Below, piece after piece: positions 26,605 to 35,408 of a DNA stretch of 64,000 nucleotides. Each line of letters begins with the position of its first letter. Position 1 is the first letter of the stretch. The DNA comes from Myxococcales bacterium (GTDB taxonomy: Bacteria; Myxococcota_A; Polyangia; Polyangiales; Ga0077539), in contig JAEUKH010000038.1 in NCBI GenBank assembly GCA_016792845.1, positions 1 through 64,000 on the forward strand, in the 5' to 3' direction. The notes under the pieces are model-generated. The model did not search any database, was not told the DNA's origin, and worked only from the letters and a program-made list of their open reading frames with translations. Both the position numbers and the translations under genes were made by a program.

Positions 26605-28084
26605 CGACCCTCCGGTCGCGCGACTCCCGCGGCGGGAGCGAGTCTCGGCGCGCCGTATCTGTAGCGCTCTCGACGATCGACAGGGCGCGCTGCGCGCGCT
26701 CGCCGCGGTCGCGCAGGCTCGCGTCGGTCACCACCTCGTGCGTCGAGAGCAGCGAGAGATAGTCGAGGTCGAGGTTGCCCCGAGACGGCAGCATGAAGAC
26801 CCCGCACACCTCGGCGCTCTCGCGCACCCGGCGGATGAGCTCGATGGGCGCGTGACACTCGGCGTGGGTGATAAAATACACGGTCACGCTCGTGCGATCG
26901 CGCGAGCGCTCGAGCTCGCTCGACAGCTGCGAGAACACCCGCGCGTAATTGCGCCCCCGCTCGCCCTTGAAGGCCAGCACCCCCGCGACGTGCAGCGAGC
27001 CCGCGCCCGCGAGGCCCGAGCGCCCGCGCCGCAGCCGCATGGGCTCATACAAGCGCGAGTCGAAGAAGCGCACCGAGGCCTCGAAGCCGAGCAGGGTCAT
27101 GCGCTTGGCGAGGGCGATGGCGAGGCCCCGCGCGAAGACCGAGCGCGCCCCGCGCATCGAGGCGCTCGCGTCGACGAGGATCTGGTAGCTCCGCGGCGGC
27201 GGGCGATCGAGGGCCTCGTGCGCGTAATAGAGCATCTCGTTGTCGAGAAAGCGCTGCTCGAAGAGCTCGTCGTCGTGGGCGAGCTCGGTGAGCACCAGCG
27301 AGTCGAGCGAGCCCTCGGCCACCACGCCCGAGTACCCGTCGACCGAGAAGATCTGTTGCCCGCCCCCGCGGCGGCTGTCGAGCACGCTCGGCAGGATGTC
27401 GAGCGAGAAGTTCACGACGTCGTTGGCCTCGGGCGAATTGAACACCGCCAAGAGGTCGACGAGCTCGGTCTCGGGCATGGTGTTGTCGCCCATGAGGCCC
27501 AAGAGCTCGACGGTGTCGAGGTCGATCTGCTCGATGCCCAAGAGGAGGTGCAGGCGGTGGTTGCTGAGGTGCGCGATGAAGTCAGCCTCGGGCCGCCGAT
27601 CGACCGAGCGCCACACCGAGGGCATGTGCAAAAACGCCTGCGTGAGGAGCTCGGCGTTCACCGGGATGGGCTCAAACTTCACCGGGCTGCGCCAGCGGTC
27701 GACCACGCTCGCGAGGGCCCGGGTCAAGAGCGTCGCGAGCACCGCGTCGTCGATGCGCGTCTTGCGGAGCTTCTCGGCGATGTCAGTCTTCGCGATCTCG
27801 TCGAGCACCGCGGCGTAGCGGGTCAAGAGGTTCTGCACCTCGCCCGGCATCACCCCTTGAAACGACGGCGCGTCGCGCGGCGGCGCGAAGGTCGCCACGT
27901 CACCGAGGAGCGCCGCCCCGAGGTCGTACGCCACCACCAACGGCACGTTGATGCCCAGACGGAGCAGCGAATTGTACCACGCCACGGCGCGCATCCCGAG
28001 GTTGGTCTCGCCCGCCCCGGCGCACGACAAGGCCAGGCCCCCGAGGGCCCTCAGCTCGGCCGCTGACATCGCAGCGTGGCTCAT
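26591..28084 (-). CDS. VWA-domain protein
   Basis: The protein has 497 residues. A helical N-terminal half is followed by a von Willebrand A domain (about 295-460). The MIDAS motif is DASASM near residue 303, so metal binding looks intact. There is no signal peptide, so it is cytoplasmic. Cytoplasmic bacterial VWA proteins often pair with MoxR AAA ATPases or scaffold proteins; no MoxR gene is adjacent here. Instead the gene overlaps the HEAT protein gene downstream, and a sigma-54 activator lies 18 bp upstream on the same strand. The three may form one operon. Function unknown. Confidence 0.78.
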   Translation of the reverse strand: MSHAAMSAAELRALGGLALSCAGAGETNLGMRAVAWYNSLLRLGINVPLVVAYDLGAALLGDVATFAPPRDAPSFQGVMPGEVQNLLTRYAAVLDEIAKTDIAEKLRKTRIDDAVLATLLTRALASVVDRWRSPVKFEPIPVNAELLTQAFLHMPSVWRSVDRRPEADFIAHLSNHRLHLLLGIEQIDLDTVELLGLMGDNTMPETELVDLLAVFNSPEANDVVNFSLDILPSVLDSRRGGGQQIFSVDGYSGVVAEGSLDSLVLTELAHDDELFEQRFLDNEMLYYAHEALDRPPPRSYQILVDASASMRGARSVFARGLAIALAKRMTLLGFEASVRFFDSRLYEPMRLRRGRSGLAGAGSLHVAGVLAFKGERGRNYARVFSQLSSELERSRDRTSVTVYFITHAECHAPIELIRRVRESAEVCGVFMLPSRGNLDLDYLSLLSTHEVVTDASLRDRGERAQRALSIVESATDTARRDSLPPRESRDRRVDAQR

Positions 28085-28102
28085 CGCGGGCCCCCCTCAA
28101 GG

Positions 28103-29917
28103 TCAATCATCGTCACCGCCGGGCGGCGGCCCGCCCTCTTTTTCGAGGTACCGAAAGATGGTGCGCGGGTCGACCCCGAGGTCGCGCGCGGTCTTGGTGC
28201 GGTTGCCGTTGTTGCGCTCGAGCACATCGAGGATGTACTTCCGTTGAAAGTCTTCTTTCGCTTTGTCGAGCGGCACGATGCTCTGAAGCGCGTCGGGGTG
28301 CAGGTCGAGGTCTTCGGGCCCGACCAGCGATTTGTCGCAGAGCACCAGGGCCTTCTTGATACGGTTCTCAAGCTGCCGCACGTTGCCCGGCCAGTCGTAC
28401 TTACGAATCGCGATGAGGGCGTTCGGGGTGAAGCCCTTCACATCGGTGTTCATCTCTTGCGAGTATTTCTGCAAGAGGAGCTTCGCGATCACCACCACGT
28501 CGTCGCCGCGCTCGCGCAGCGGCGGCAAGAAGATGTTGACCACGTTCAAGCGGTAATAGAGGTCTTCGCGAAACGCGCCCTTCTTGATCTCGTCTTCGAG
28601 GGCGCGGTTGGTGGCCGCGATCACCCTGATGTCGACCTTCTCGGGGCGCGCGTCGCCGACCTTGTTCACCACGCGCTCTTGCAGCGCGCGCAAGAGCTTG
28701 ACCTGAAGCCCCAACGGCAGCTCGCCGATCTCATCGAGGAAGAGCGTGCCCTTGTTGGCCGCCTGAAACTTGCCCTCGCGAGTGGCCACCGCGCCGGTGA
28801 AGGCGCCCTTGACGTGACCGAAGAGCTCAGACTCCATCAAGTTCTCGGGGATGGCCCCGCAGTTGATCACCACGAAGGGCCCCGTGGCCCGCGGCGAGCG
28901 GTTGTGCACCTCGCGGGCGATGAGCTCTTTGCCCGTGCCGGTCTCGCCCGTAATCAGCACCGAGATGTCGGTCGGCGCCACCTTCTGCACCTTGCGAAAC
29001 ACCTCGAGCATCGAGGCGCAGCTGCCGATGATGTCGCCGAAGCGCTGACTCTTCAGCTTCTTCTCAAGCTCGGCGTTGTCTGATTTCAGCGTCTCGACGA
29101 GCAAGGCGTTCTGAAGAATGAGCGCCGCCTGCGAGGCGAACACCGAGAGGATGTCGAGGGAGCGCGGGTCAAAGAGGTTGGCCACCCGGTCGTTGCCGAC
29201 ATAGATGAGCCCCAAGAGGTCGCCCCCCGCGATGAGCGGCGCGCACATCACCGAGCAGAGGCGCAGATTCATCACGCTCGCAGAGCCCTTGAACATCGTG
29301 TCATCAATGGCATTGTGAACGATGAGCGGGCGCCGCGAGGCCACCACCTTCGCGAGGATGCTGTCTGAGAGCTGCCGCACCGCGTCGGGCAGAGACTCTT
29401 GCCTGAGGTTCCGCGCGGCGCGAATTTCGATCTGGCTGCCCCGTAAGAGCAGCACAAAGCCCTTGTCGGCGCCGGTGGCCTCGATGGCCCCGTCGAGCAA
29501 CGCTTCGAGCAGCTGCTGCACCTCGCGGGTCACGAGCAGCCGCTCTGAGAACTGATAGAGCTTGCGAAGCCCGGTCAGTTCATATTGCGGCGCCTGGGCC
29601 TCGCTCTTTTGAGCAGGGCTCTCGGCCTCTTCGAGCATCGAGAACACGAGCTCGGTGTCACCGAGGTGAACGTGGTCGTTGTGCGCGAGCCGCACCCTGC
29701 GCTTACGCTTGCCGTTGATTTGAATGTCAGCCACCGGGTCGACCTCGTCGAGCGAGAAATCGCGCCCGTCGAAGACGACCTGAGCGTGGTACGCCGCCAC
29801 CCCGCGCCCGTCGAGGGTCACGTCGTTGCCGCCCGCGCTGCCCAAGGTCGTAATGGCTTTGTAGATCGGAAAGAGACGGCCCCGTCCGGTGGGGCCGATC
29901 CAGCGCAGACAGGGCAT
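28103..29917 (-). CDS. Sigma-54-dependent activator with FHA and GAF domains
   Basis: This 604-residue transcription regulator has an FHA domain first (about 1-95, with YHAQVVFDG and INGK), then GAF (about 120-280), an AAA+ domain with Walker A GETGTGKE (near 320), the sigma-54 contact loop GAFTGA (near 370), and a Fis-type helix-turn-helix at the end (about 560-600, NRTKTARDLGV). FHA-linked activators are frequent in myxobacteria and are thought to respond to Ser/Thr kinases. ATG at 29917 is preferred: it begins the FHA fold, while the frame extends to 30010 without homology. The VWA and HEAT genes follow closely. Targets are unknown; one sigma-54-like promoter is seen at 15578. Confidence 0.92.
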   Translation of the reverse strand: MPCLRWIGPTGRGRLFPIYKAITTLGSAGGNDVTLDGRGVAAYHAQVVFDGRDFSLDEVDPVADIQINGKRKRRVRLAHNDHVHLGDTELVFSMLEEAESPAQKSEAQAPQYELTGLRKLYQFSERLLVTREVQQLLEALLDGAIEATGADKGFVLLLRGSQIEIRAARNLRQESLPDAVRQLSDSILAKVVASRRPLIVHNAIDDTMFKGSASVMNLRLCSVMCAPLIAGGDLLGLIYVGNDRVANLFDPRSLDILSVFASQAALILQNALLVETLKSDNAELEKKLKSQRFGDIIGSCASMLEVFRKVQKVAPTDISVLITGETGTGKELIAREVHNRSPRATGPFVVINCGAIPENLMESELFGHVKGAFTGAVATREGKFQAANKGTLFLDEIGELPLGLQVKLLRALQERVVNKVGDARPEKVDIRVIAATNRALEDEIKKGAFREDLYYRLNVVNIFLPPLRERGDDVVVIAKLLLQKYSQEMNTDVKGFTPNALIAIRKYDWPGNVRQLENRIKKALVLCDKSLVGPEDLDLHPDALQSIVPLDKAKEDFQRKYILDVLERNNGNRTKTARDLGVDPRTIFRYLEKEGGPPPGGDDD

Positions 29918-30063
29918 CAGTCTCGCTCCGTAGGGTGTTGAGGGGCGCGGAGCATACTCCCGGCAGGTCGCCCAAGGCCAGTGTTGCACAGCGCGCGACC
30001 CATCGATCATGCTCCCACGCGAAGTTCGAATGTCGTGACTTCCAGATGCTTCGAAGGGTCCTG

Positions 30064-30393
30064 ATGCGTGCTCTCTGCGTACTCTTTCTTCTCTCGGTGA
30101 TCGCCGCCTGCGCGAGCGGCCCCCGGGTGCGCCGCGACGGCGCCGACGGCGTCAACATCTCGGTCATGAACCGCACCGCCGAGACCGTGTGCTTTCTCTA
30201 CCTCTCAGCCCCCGCCGAAGACACCTGGAGCGACGACGTGCTCGGCAACGGCACCATCGCCGCCCGCTCACGCCGCGACGTGCGGATGCCCCCCGGCCAG
30301 TGGGATCTCCGCACCGAAAACTGCCAGCACGAAGACACCGGCATGCTGCGCGGCGCGCGCATCTCGCGGGGCACCACCCTCGTCCTTCAGTGA
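30064..30393 (+). CDS. Small lipoprotein of unknown function
   Basis: A short signal sequence ending in the lipobox IAAC leads into an 85-residue mature part with two further Cys (in ETVCFL and TENCQ) that could form a disulfide. The body is beta-rich (VNISVMNRTAETVCFLYLS), so a small sandwich fold is likely. GAAGGG six bases before ATG 30064 supports this start; ATG 30046 is an in-frame alternative. It diverges from the sigma-54 activator gene and converges on the 30408 gene. No family recognised. Confidence 0.65.
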   Translation: MRALCVLFLLSVIAACASGPRVRRDGADGVNISVMNRTAETVCFLYLSAPAEDTWSDDVLGNGTIAARSRRDVRMPPGQWDLRTENCQHEDTGMLRGARISRGTTLVLQ

Positions 30394-30407
30394 GCCTCGC
30401 GACGCGC

Positions 30408-31286
30408 TCAGAAGCGCAGCCTGAGCGACGCGCCCCCCAAGAGACGCCCCTCGGCCCCCTGCCAGACCATCGGCGTCGCCGAGATCTGCACCCCGTCGAG
30501 CCCCGTCGGCAGCGGCCGCGGCACCGTGCGCACCCGGTCGGGCCGATACACCGCGTTCGCTTGAATCACCCCGCCCAGATAGAAGGCCGCGAAGACCCCC
30601 GCCGAGACCAGGTTCACGATGTAGAGCGAGCGGATCGTCGCCTGGGTGCCCGCATCCACAAAATTCCCTTGTGATTGCGCGGCAGTATACTGATCTGTGT
30701 AGGCGAAGAAGGTCGCCAGCGAGACCCCCAGCCCCAAGGCCTCGACGCTCAGAAAGAGCACCCCGAGCTCGGGCTGTCGGTTCGCAAACTGCCCGACCCC
30801 AAAGGGCAAGAACATCAGCGCCCGGGGCACCCGCTCGACCTGGGTGCTCTCGGTCAAGAGCCGCATCGCGAGCTCACGCCGCACGACGCTGCGCTGCTGG
30901 GCCTCGACCCGCGCCTGGGCCTGCGCCACCGCGATGCGCTCGAGCTCCGAGCTGAGGGCCCGCGAGACCTCATCGAAGAGCTGAACAAAGCCCGGCTCGA
31001 ACTGCGCGGTCTCAAGCCGCGCCGTCGGGTCTTCGCGCAGGAGCGCCTCGATCGCGGCCCGCGCCTCGCGCTCGCGCCGGTCGGCGAAGAGCGCCGCAGC
31101 GTAGACCCGCCGCACCGAGCCCGACACCGCGCTCAACCGCGGGTTCTGCCCGAGCGAGAGCACCACCGGGCGCAACACCGTGCAGGCGCGGCGAAACTCG
31201 CCGTTCAAAAAAGCATCGCGGCCCGAGAGAAAATCGTCAACCTCGTCGGCCCGCGCGGCCCCCGCGAAGAGCCAGAGCGCGCCCAC
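30408..31286 (-). CDS. Exported membrane protein next to a Ser/Thr kinase
   Basis: This is a 292-residue protein from the GTG at 31286. A signal peptide (ending in AGAARADEV) precedes a helical domain of about 150 residues, then two or three membrane helices (FGVGQFANRQPELGVLFLSVEALGLG and a second near LVSAGVFAAFYLGG) and a beta-rich C-terminus. This two-part layout recurs beside kinases in myxobacteria, but no function is known. The start is uncertain: the frame continues up through the end of the kinase gene, and a CTG overlapping the kinase TGA is also possible. It is probably co-transcribed with the kinase. Confidence 0.6.
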   Translation of the reverse strand: MGALWLFAGAARADEVDDFLSGRDAFLNGEFRRACTVLRPVVLSLGQNPRLSAVSGSVRRVYAAALFADRREREARAAIEALLREDPTARLETAQFEPGFVQLFDEVSRALSSELERIAVAQAQARVEAQQRSVVRRELAMRLLTESTQVERVPRALMFLPFGVGQFANRQPELGVLFLSVEALGLGVSLATFFAYTDQYTAAQSQGNFVDAGTQATIRSLYIVNLVSAGVFAAFYLGGVIQANAVYRPDRVRTVPRPLPTGLDGVQISATPMVWQGAEGRLLGGASLRLRF

Positions 31287-31300
31287 GAGGGCCCCGCGGC

Positions 31301-32971
31301 TCAGGGCCCGAGGGTGGCAGTGTCGTCGGGCGCCTGACGAGGGCGCAGCGTCACCAGCACTCGAAACACGCTCTCGCCCGCCGGGATCTGCCCCGCCCAT
31401 ACACCCTGGTCCCATCCGCGTTGGTTGTGCGCGACGACGATGGTCGCGCGCTCACCAACCGGCAATCGAAAGGGCGGAGACCGGGAGTCATACTCCTGCA
31501 TCGGACCGCCGTTCACCGAGTAGTGCACGTTCATCGGCCGAGGCACAAGGGTCACTTCGCGCATCTGCACCACCCGCGGCGGCGGCTCGACCCGCTCGAC
31601 CCGCGCCGCCCTGACCGCCGCGCGCCGCGGCGCCTCACGCCCCGCGTCGGCGCTCGCCACAGCACCCCCCGCGTCAACCTCAACCGCAGGGACGGCCCGC
31701 TCAGACTCGCGCACCACCGGCGTCACCCGGTCGTCGCCGGGCGGCGAAACCGGCTCCGCGAGGGGCGCGATCTCGGGCCTCACCGGCGGCCGCGCCCGCA
31801 CCACCGCGAGGCCCACCGCCGCCGTCGCCAGGGCAGCCCCCGCGATCAACCCCGCCGCGCGGAGCTGACGCATCAACGCGCGCTTCCGCGCGGCACGGCG
31901 CAAGAGCCCGAGCACCTTCGTGTTGCCCGGGTCGAGGCTCAGCGCGCGGTTGAAATACCCCATCGCCTCGGGCAACGCCCCCTGCGCCTGCGCCGCCTCA
32001 CCGAGCCTCGGGAGCTGCGCCAACAAGGTCTGCCGCAGCCGCGCCGTGGCGCCCTCAGGGTCGCTGAAGTACCCCTTCAACATCACCTCAGGGAGGGCCC
32101 CCCCGTCAACCTCGGCCAGAAAGCCCTCAAGGCTCTTCTGCAAGGCCCGCGCGCTCTCAAAGCGGTCGGCAGGCACCCGCGCCATCGCCTGGCGCAAGAT
32201 GGCCGCGAAGCGATGCCCCACCCGCGGCGCCACCCGCAACGGGTCTGCGAACTCGCCGTCGAGGATCTTCCGCAAAAGGCTGTGCGCATTGGGGCCGTCA
32301 AACGGGAGCCGACCGCACGCCAGGCTGTAAAGCACCGTGCCCGTGGCAAACACGTCGGTGCGCGCGTCGACCCGGGTGCCCTCGATCTGCTCGGGCGCCA
32401 TGTGCGCGGGCGAGCCGAGCACCTGCCCCGTGGCGGTCATCTCGCGCATGTCGGCCACATGAGCGATGCCGAAGTCGGTGAGCTTGAGCACGGCCCCTTG
32501 CAGCATGAGGTTGTCGGGCTTCACATCGCGGTGCACCACCCCTTGGCGGTGAGCGCACTCGAGGGCGTCGCAGAGCACCCACCCGATCGCCGCGACCACC
32601 TCGGCCGGGGGCTCAGGGTGCGCCTCGATGAAGCGCCGCAGCGTCGGCCCCGAGAGCAGCTCGGTCACCATGAACGACTGCGCGTCGCTCTCTTCTGAGA
32701 ACTCGTACACCTCGACGATGTTCGGGTGCCGAAGCCGCGCCGCCGCCCGCGCCTCGCGCGCAAACCGCGCCCGACTCTCTTCGTCACGGCTGAGGTGCGG
32801 GTGCAGCACCTTCACCGCCACCTCGCGCTCAAGCTGCGGGTCGCGCGCGCGGTACACCACGGCCATCCCGCCGTGCCCGAGCTCGCCGAGCACGTCGTAG
32901 CGCCCGATGCGCCGGGGCATGCTGTCATCTTCGCGCTGCAAGGCGCCTGGCATCGTAAAGGTCACCGTCAC
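31301..32971 (-). CDS. Transmembrane Ser/Thr kinase with TPR-like part and sensor tail
   Basis: This is a Hanks kinase of up to 556 residues. The canonical features are all present: GHGGMAVVY glycine loop, VAVK lysine, HRDVKPDN, DFG and APEQ. A TPR-like stretch (ALPEAMGYFNRALSLDPGN) precedes a membrane helix (near 385). The exported tail is a linker plus a small PEGA-like beta domain (about 470-556). Three in-frame starts are possible (GTG 32971, ATG 32953, ATG 32920); the last begins right at the kinase fold. It is followed after 14 bp or less by the membrane protein gene. Unlike the kinase at 22271 this one keeps the beta-3 lysine. Confidence 0.88.
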   Translation of the reverse strand: MTVTFTMPGALQREDDSMPRRIGRYDVLGELGHGGMAVVYRARDPQLEREVAVKVLHPHLSRDEESRARFAREARAAARLRHPNIVEVYEFSEESDAQSFMVTELLSGPTLRRFIEAHPEPPAEVVAAIGWVLCDALECAHRQGVVHRDVKPDNLMLQGAVLKLTDFGIAHVADMREMTATGQVLGSPAHMAPEQIEGTRVDARTDVFATGTVLYSLACGRLPFDGPNAHSLLRKILDGEFADPLRVAPRVGHRFAAILRQAMARVPADRFESARALQKSLEGFLAEVDGGALPEVMLKGYFSDPEGATARLRQTLLAQLPRLGEAAQAQGALPEAMGYFNRALSLDPGNTKVLGLLRRAARKRALMRQLRAAGLIAGAALATAAVGLAVVRARPPVRPEIAPLAEPVSPPGDDRVTPVVRESERAVPAVEVDAGGAVASADAGREAPRRAAVRAARVERVEPPPRVVQMREVTLVPRPMNVHYSVNGGPMQEYDSRSPPFRLPVGERATIVVAHNQRGWDQGVWAGQIPAGESVFRVLVTLRPRQAPDDTATLGP

Positions 32972-33064
32972 CCACCCGCAAGACGAACCCTTCGATTCGC
33001 CCCCTCCGCCCGCGCCCGTCGCGCCCGCACCGACGTGACCCCCTTCGAGGCGCCCCGCTTGGTT

Positions 33065-34450
33065 CTAGTGTCGATAAAACCACGCGCTGTTCTGATTGCC
33101 GCCCGTGATCAACACCGCCCCCGTCGAGAGCCGCGCCGTCACCAGCCCCGCGAAGGGCAACGACCCCACCGGCCCCAACCCCTGAGGCGCCCGCGGCGCG
33201 CTCACGTCGAGGTGCTCGACCGCGTCGGCCACGCCGCCGCCCGCAGCCTCGCCGCCCGCAACCACCACCCGATCGCCCTCGGAAAGGGCCGCCGAAGCGC
33301 CGCGGCGACGCTGCCTGAGGTAGCCGCCCCGCGCGGCGAGCCAGGCGCAGCCCCCTTCGAGACAGCGAAGGTCGATCAAGAGGTCGTCGGCGACGAGGTC
33401 TGTCGAGCCCGCGACGCGGCCCCCGAGCGCCAGCGCGACCCCGTCGTTGAGGGCCACGAGGCTGAGCTCGGTGCGGGCGTCGACGCCCGAGGCGCCGCTC
33501 CGAAGCAGGCGCTCGCCCGCGGGGAGGCTGACGTTGTAGCGCTCAAAGGTCGGCGCCTCGGCCCCCCCTTGGCCGCCCGCGACCAGGAGCTCGCTCGGCC
33601 CGACCCGCAGCGCCGCCGGCGCGTCACGCCCCACCTGGAGGGGCTCGGTCATGCTCCAGCGGCCGTTGCCGCCGAGGCGATCGACCCGGGTCGAGGGCCC
33701 CGCGGCGTCGCGCCCGCCCAGCAACCACCCGCCGCCCGCGGGGTCTTGAACCGCGGTCGACCCGACGATGCTGCACCGCGCCCCGGGCGGGAGGGCGTCG
33801 GTGGCGGGCATGGCGGCTGCGTTGTCGGCGGGGTTCCACACGAGGGCTTGGCAGCCGCGTACGAGCATGAACTGGCCGTTCGAGAGCCTGAGCACCGAGG
33901 CGTCGCGGTTGAAGGCATCGTCGATGGCGGCGCCGCCGTTCGCGGGCGCGAGCTGGGTGAGGTTCAGCACCTCGACCCGGCTCGTGGCCGAGGCCCCGCC
34001 GAGCATCACCACGAAGTGGTTCTCGATCTCGGCGACGAAGGGCCTGAGCCGCGGCGTCACCCGGCCCCACGGCGCCTCGACCACCGAGTCGCGGCGCTGA
34101 ACGAAGATGGGCAAGAAGGTCGGCCCGAGGAGGCTCCAGCGCAGCGCCGGGGTGGCGCCCCAGCCCACCAGGGTGTCGCCGTTTCGGGCTTCGAGCACCG
34201 CGCGAAACGGGTCAGCGGTGCCCCCCGAGGTGAGCACCAGGTCGAAGGTGAACGCGCCGTTCGCGGCCACGGCCGAGCGCTGCGGCGCCGTGCGGTTGTC
34301 TTCGAGCCTGAGGCGGGCCTCGGTCGCGGCCCCCGCGCCCACAAAGGGGCTCCCCCCGTCGGGCGTCACAACGTAGAGCGCCAACGAGGTCTCACCCTGG
34401 CAGGCGACCATGGCCGGAACGAGCAAGGCAAGTGCGAGAGCGCGACGCAT
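33065..34450 (-). CDS. Kelch-like beta-propeller lipoprotein
   Basis: This is a 461-residue secreted protein. The signal peptide ends in MVAC, a fair lipobox. A beta-sandwich-like N-terminal part (ETSLALYVVTPDGGSPF and following) leads to five or six kelch-type blades, each with a GG pair (VMLGGASATS, LLGGRDAAG, LVAGGQGGA, LALGGRVAG, VVAGGEAAG). Kelch propellers bind proteins or glycans; no enzyme motif is seen. ATG 34450 opens the signal peptide. It diverges from terC, with 166 bp between the starts. Function unknown. Confidence 0.75.
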   Translation of the reverse strand: MRRALALALLVPAMVACQGETSLALYVVTPDGGSPFVGAGAATEARLRLEDNRTAPQRSAVAANGAFTFDLVLTSGGTADPFRAVLEARNGDTLVGWGATPALRWSLLGPTFLPIFVQRRDSVVEAPWGRVTPRLRPFVAEIENHFVVMLGGASATSRVEVLNLTQLAPANGGAAIDDAFNRDASVLRLSNGQFMLVRGCQALVWNPADNAAAMPATDALPPGARCSIVGSTAVQDPAGGGWLLGGRDAAGPSTRVDRLGGNGRWSMTEPLQVGRDAPAALRVGPSELLVAGGQGGAEAPTFERYNVSLPAGERLLRSGASGVDARTELSLVALNDGVALALGGRVAGSTDLVADDLLIDLRCLEGGCAWLAARGGYLRQRRRGASAALSEGDRVVVAGGEAAGGGVADAVEHLDVSAPRAPQGLGPVGSLPFAGLVTARLSTGAVLITGGNQNSAWFYRH

Positions 34451-34573
34451 GATTCGGCCCCCCGGGGCATACCGCGACGGGCTTCGCGGCGTCCATAACC
34501 TCAGGGGGCGTACAGCGTAGCGTGCGGTTTCGCGTCCAAATCGACAGCCGTGCTGCACAAAGTTGGCGCCCCG

Positions 34574-34586
34574 GGTCTCTGAGACC
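34574..34586. promoter_or_regulatory. Palindrome in the TerC leader
   Basis: GGTCTC-T-GAGACC is a perfect inverted repeat 30 bases before the terC ATG and upstream of its GGAAGG ribosome site. It could be an operator or a small leader hairpin. No yybP-ykoY manganese riboswitch pattern was recognised, although such riboswitches often precede terC homologs. Confidence 0.35.
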
Positions 34587-34616
34587 GCAGCCAAAACTGT
34601 CGGAAGGTGATACCCA

Positions 34617-35408
34617 ATGCCCGTGCCGTCTCTGGTTGAGGCCCTGGTGGCCCTGGTCACGTTGACATCGCTTGAGCTCGTGCTCGGCATCGACAACCTC
34701 GTTGTTTTGGCCCTTACGCTCACGCGATTGCCTCCCAATCAGCGCGATTCAGCGCGCAAGATCGGCCTCGCCGGGGCGCTCCTGGCGCGGCTCGGGCTCC
34801 TCGGCACCCTCTCGCTGGTGATGCGCCTCACCGAGCCGCTCTTTCACCTCGGGCATCACCCCATCGCGGGGCGCGACCTCGTGCTCCTCGGCGGGGGCGC
34901 CTTCCTCGCCTACAAGGGCGCGAGCGAGCTCTACGCGAAATGGCGCGGCGGCGACGACGAGGTGGCCCACGTGGGCGGTCGCGCGGCCTTCGCCAAGGTG
35001 ATCGCGCAGCTCATCCTCCTCGACATCGTGTTCTCGCTCGACTCGGTGATCACCGCGGTCGGCATGGCCCGCGACATTCGCATCATGGCCACCGCGGTGG
35101 TGCTCGCGGCCTTCTTGATGATCGCTTTTTCGAAGGTGATCTCGGCCTTCCTCGATCGTCACGCGGGCATGAAGGTGCTGGCCCTCGGCTTCCTCGTCTT
35201 GGTGGGCGTCACGCTCATGGGCGAGGGCGTCGGGGTGCACATCCCCAAGACCGTCGTCTACGGCGCGATGGCCTTCGGCTTCGTGATGGAGCTCATCCAC
35301 ATCGCCCTCGGCTCGACCCGCGGCGACGCCGAGAAGCCCGCCGAGAGCCCCCCTTCAGACTCGCCTAAGACTTCAGAAACAAACAACAACGCGGGCACTC
35401 AGGCTTGA
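34617..35408 (+). CDS. TerC-family membrane protein
   Basis: This 263-residue integral membrane protein has about seven helices. It has the two TerC signatures: LELVLGIDNLV near the N-terminus and LLDIVFSLDSVITAVG in the middle, whose acidic residues sit inside the membrane and are implicated in metal ion (Mn, Ca) export. The C-terminal tail is hydrophilic. Family members (Alx, MeeF, YkoY) export manganese and in some bacteria help load exported metalloenzymes. ATG 34617 follows GGAAGG. Its stop TGA overlaps the TTG start of pabB, so the two are translationally coupled, an unexpected pairing. Confidence 0.9.
   Translation: MPVPSLVEALVALVTLTSLELVLGIDNLVVLALTLTRLPPNQRDSARKIGLAGALLARLGLLGTLSLVMRLTEPLFHLGHHPIAGRDLVLLGGGAFLAYKGASELYAKWRGGDDEVAHVGGRAAFAKVIAQLILLDIVFSLDSVITAVGMARDIRIMATAVVLAAFLMIAFSKVISAFLDRHAGMKVLALGFLVLVGVTLMGEGVGVHIPKTVVYGAMAFGFVMELIHIALGSTRGDAEKPAESPPSDSPKTSETNNNAGTQA

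Noticed and set aside
34500..34616. yybP-ykoY manganese riboswitch before terC
   Set aside because: The conserved loops of that riboswitch are not seen; only a short palindrome is present.
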